Source: Xanthobacteraceae bacterium (lineage in GTDB: Bacteria > Pseudomonadota > Alphaproteobacteria > Rhizobiales > Xanthobacteraceae). Taken from it: DNA of 12,951 nt. Shown here piece by piece: positions 12,725 through 12,951 of the stretch. The translations under genes and the position numbers were made by a program. The notes beneath the pieces were generated by a model. That model was not told the DNA's origin. It saw only the letters and a list, made by a program, of their open reading frames with translations, and did not search any database. Location: NCBI GenBank assembly GCA_030036975.1, contig JASHSE010000231.1:1-12951 (forward strand), written 5' to 3'. The stretch's first letter is position 1. Each line of letters opens with the position of its first letter.

Positions 12725-12951
12725 TCATCCGTCATCGGTCCGCCAATCCCCAATCACCGCCTGAACCAGCGCCAGCGCGGCGACCGCGGCCGTATCGGCG
12801 CGCAGAATGCGCGGGCCGAGTGCGAGGCGGACCACGTTCGGCAGGCGCAGCAACGCCGCGCGCTCGTCCGCGGCAAAGCCGCCTTCGGGCCCAACCAACA
12901 CGGCGAGCGGCGAACGCGGCGGAACGGTCGCGAGCGCCGCGAGCGGATCGC
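12725..12951 (-). CDS. rsmE: 16S rRNA (uracil1498-N3)-methyltransferase RsmE, C-terminal part
   Basis: The gene runs off the right end of the window; only the last 74 residues are present. They match the end of the SPOUT-class RsmE, which methylates N3 of U1498 in 16S rRNA. Key segments are LVGPEGGFAADERAALLRLP and LALGPRILRADTAAVAALAL, the SAM-binding trefoil-knot motifs, followed by VQAVIGDWR before the stop. The N-terminal PUA-like half and the start lie outside. It is on the minus strand and converges with the small secreted protein gene. Confidence 0.93.
   Translation of the reverse strand, partial: DPLAALATVPPRSPLAVLVGPEGGFAADERAALLRLPNVVRLALGPRILRADTAAVAALALVQAVIGDWRTDDG

Noticed and set aside
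1..12951. CRISPR array, tRNA or rRNA genes, intact insertion sequence
   Set aside because: I found no regularly spaced repeat series, no tRNA or rRNA-like sequence, and no transposase motif on either strand.

Overview
The window is a GC-rich piece of what looks like an alphaproteobacterial chromosome, most likely a Hyphomicrobiales species near Bradyrhizobium, Rhodopseudomonas, Rhodoplanes or Pseudolabrys. That placement rests on remembered family patterns: the uvrC-pgsA-moaD-moaE cluster, two Omp25/Omp31-type porin-like barrels, the palindromic intergenic repeats and the codon use. No database search was possible.

Layout. 1-1182 is an accessory-looking stretch. It has an XRE-type regulator on the minus strand with a tiny ORF abutting it, a C-terminal remnant of a TctC/Bug-type solute-binding protein gene, and palindromic or short tandem repeats. 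1183-4886 is a minus-strand operon-like block, transcribed in the order uvrC (excision-repair nuclease), pgsA (phosphatidylglycerophosphate synthase), moaD and moaE (the two molybdopterin synthase subunits). A palindromic repeat lies between moaD and moaE. 5155-6672 holds two plus-strand outer-membrane beta-barrel genes, closed by a strong hairpin terminator that also serves the convergent gene beyond it. 6801-9767 is a minus-strand run: a glutathione S-transferase, a cold-shock protein, the 23S rRNA methyltransferase RlmJ and a secreted RNase T2. 10031-11516 holds a small conserved-looking protein (+), a secreted four-cysteine protein (-) and a PaaI-like hotdog thioesterase (+). 11715-12690 holds an AT-rich, methyltransferase-like orphan and a small secreted protein or lipoprotein. 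The window closes inside the C-terminus of the 16S rRNA methyltransferase RsmE on the minus strand.

Most of the window is housekeeping: DNA repair, phospholipid and molybdenum-cofactor synthesis, rRNA modification and envelope proteins. I found no clear sign of a new multi-gene system. There is no CRISPR array, no intact mobile element and no toxin-antitoxin pair I can defend. The items most worth a second look are the AT-rich Rossmann-type orphan at 11715-12284, the helically spaced repeat pairs upstream of the thioesterase, the palindromic repeat inside the molybdopterin synthase pair, and several small uncharacterised proteins.
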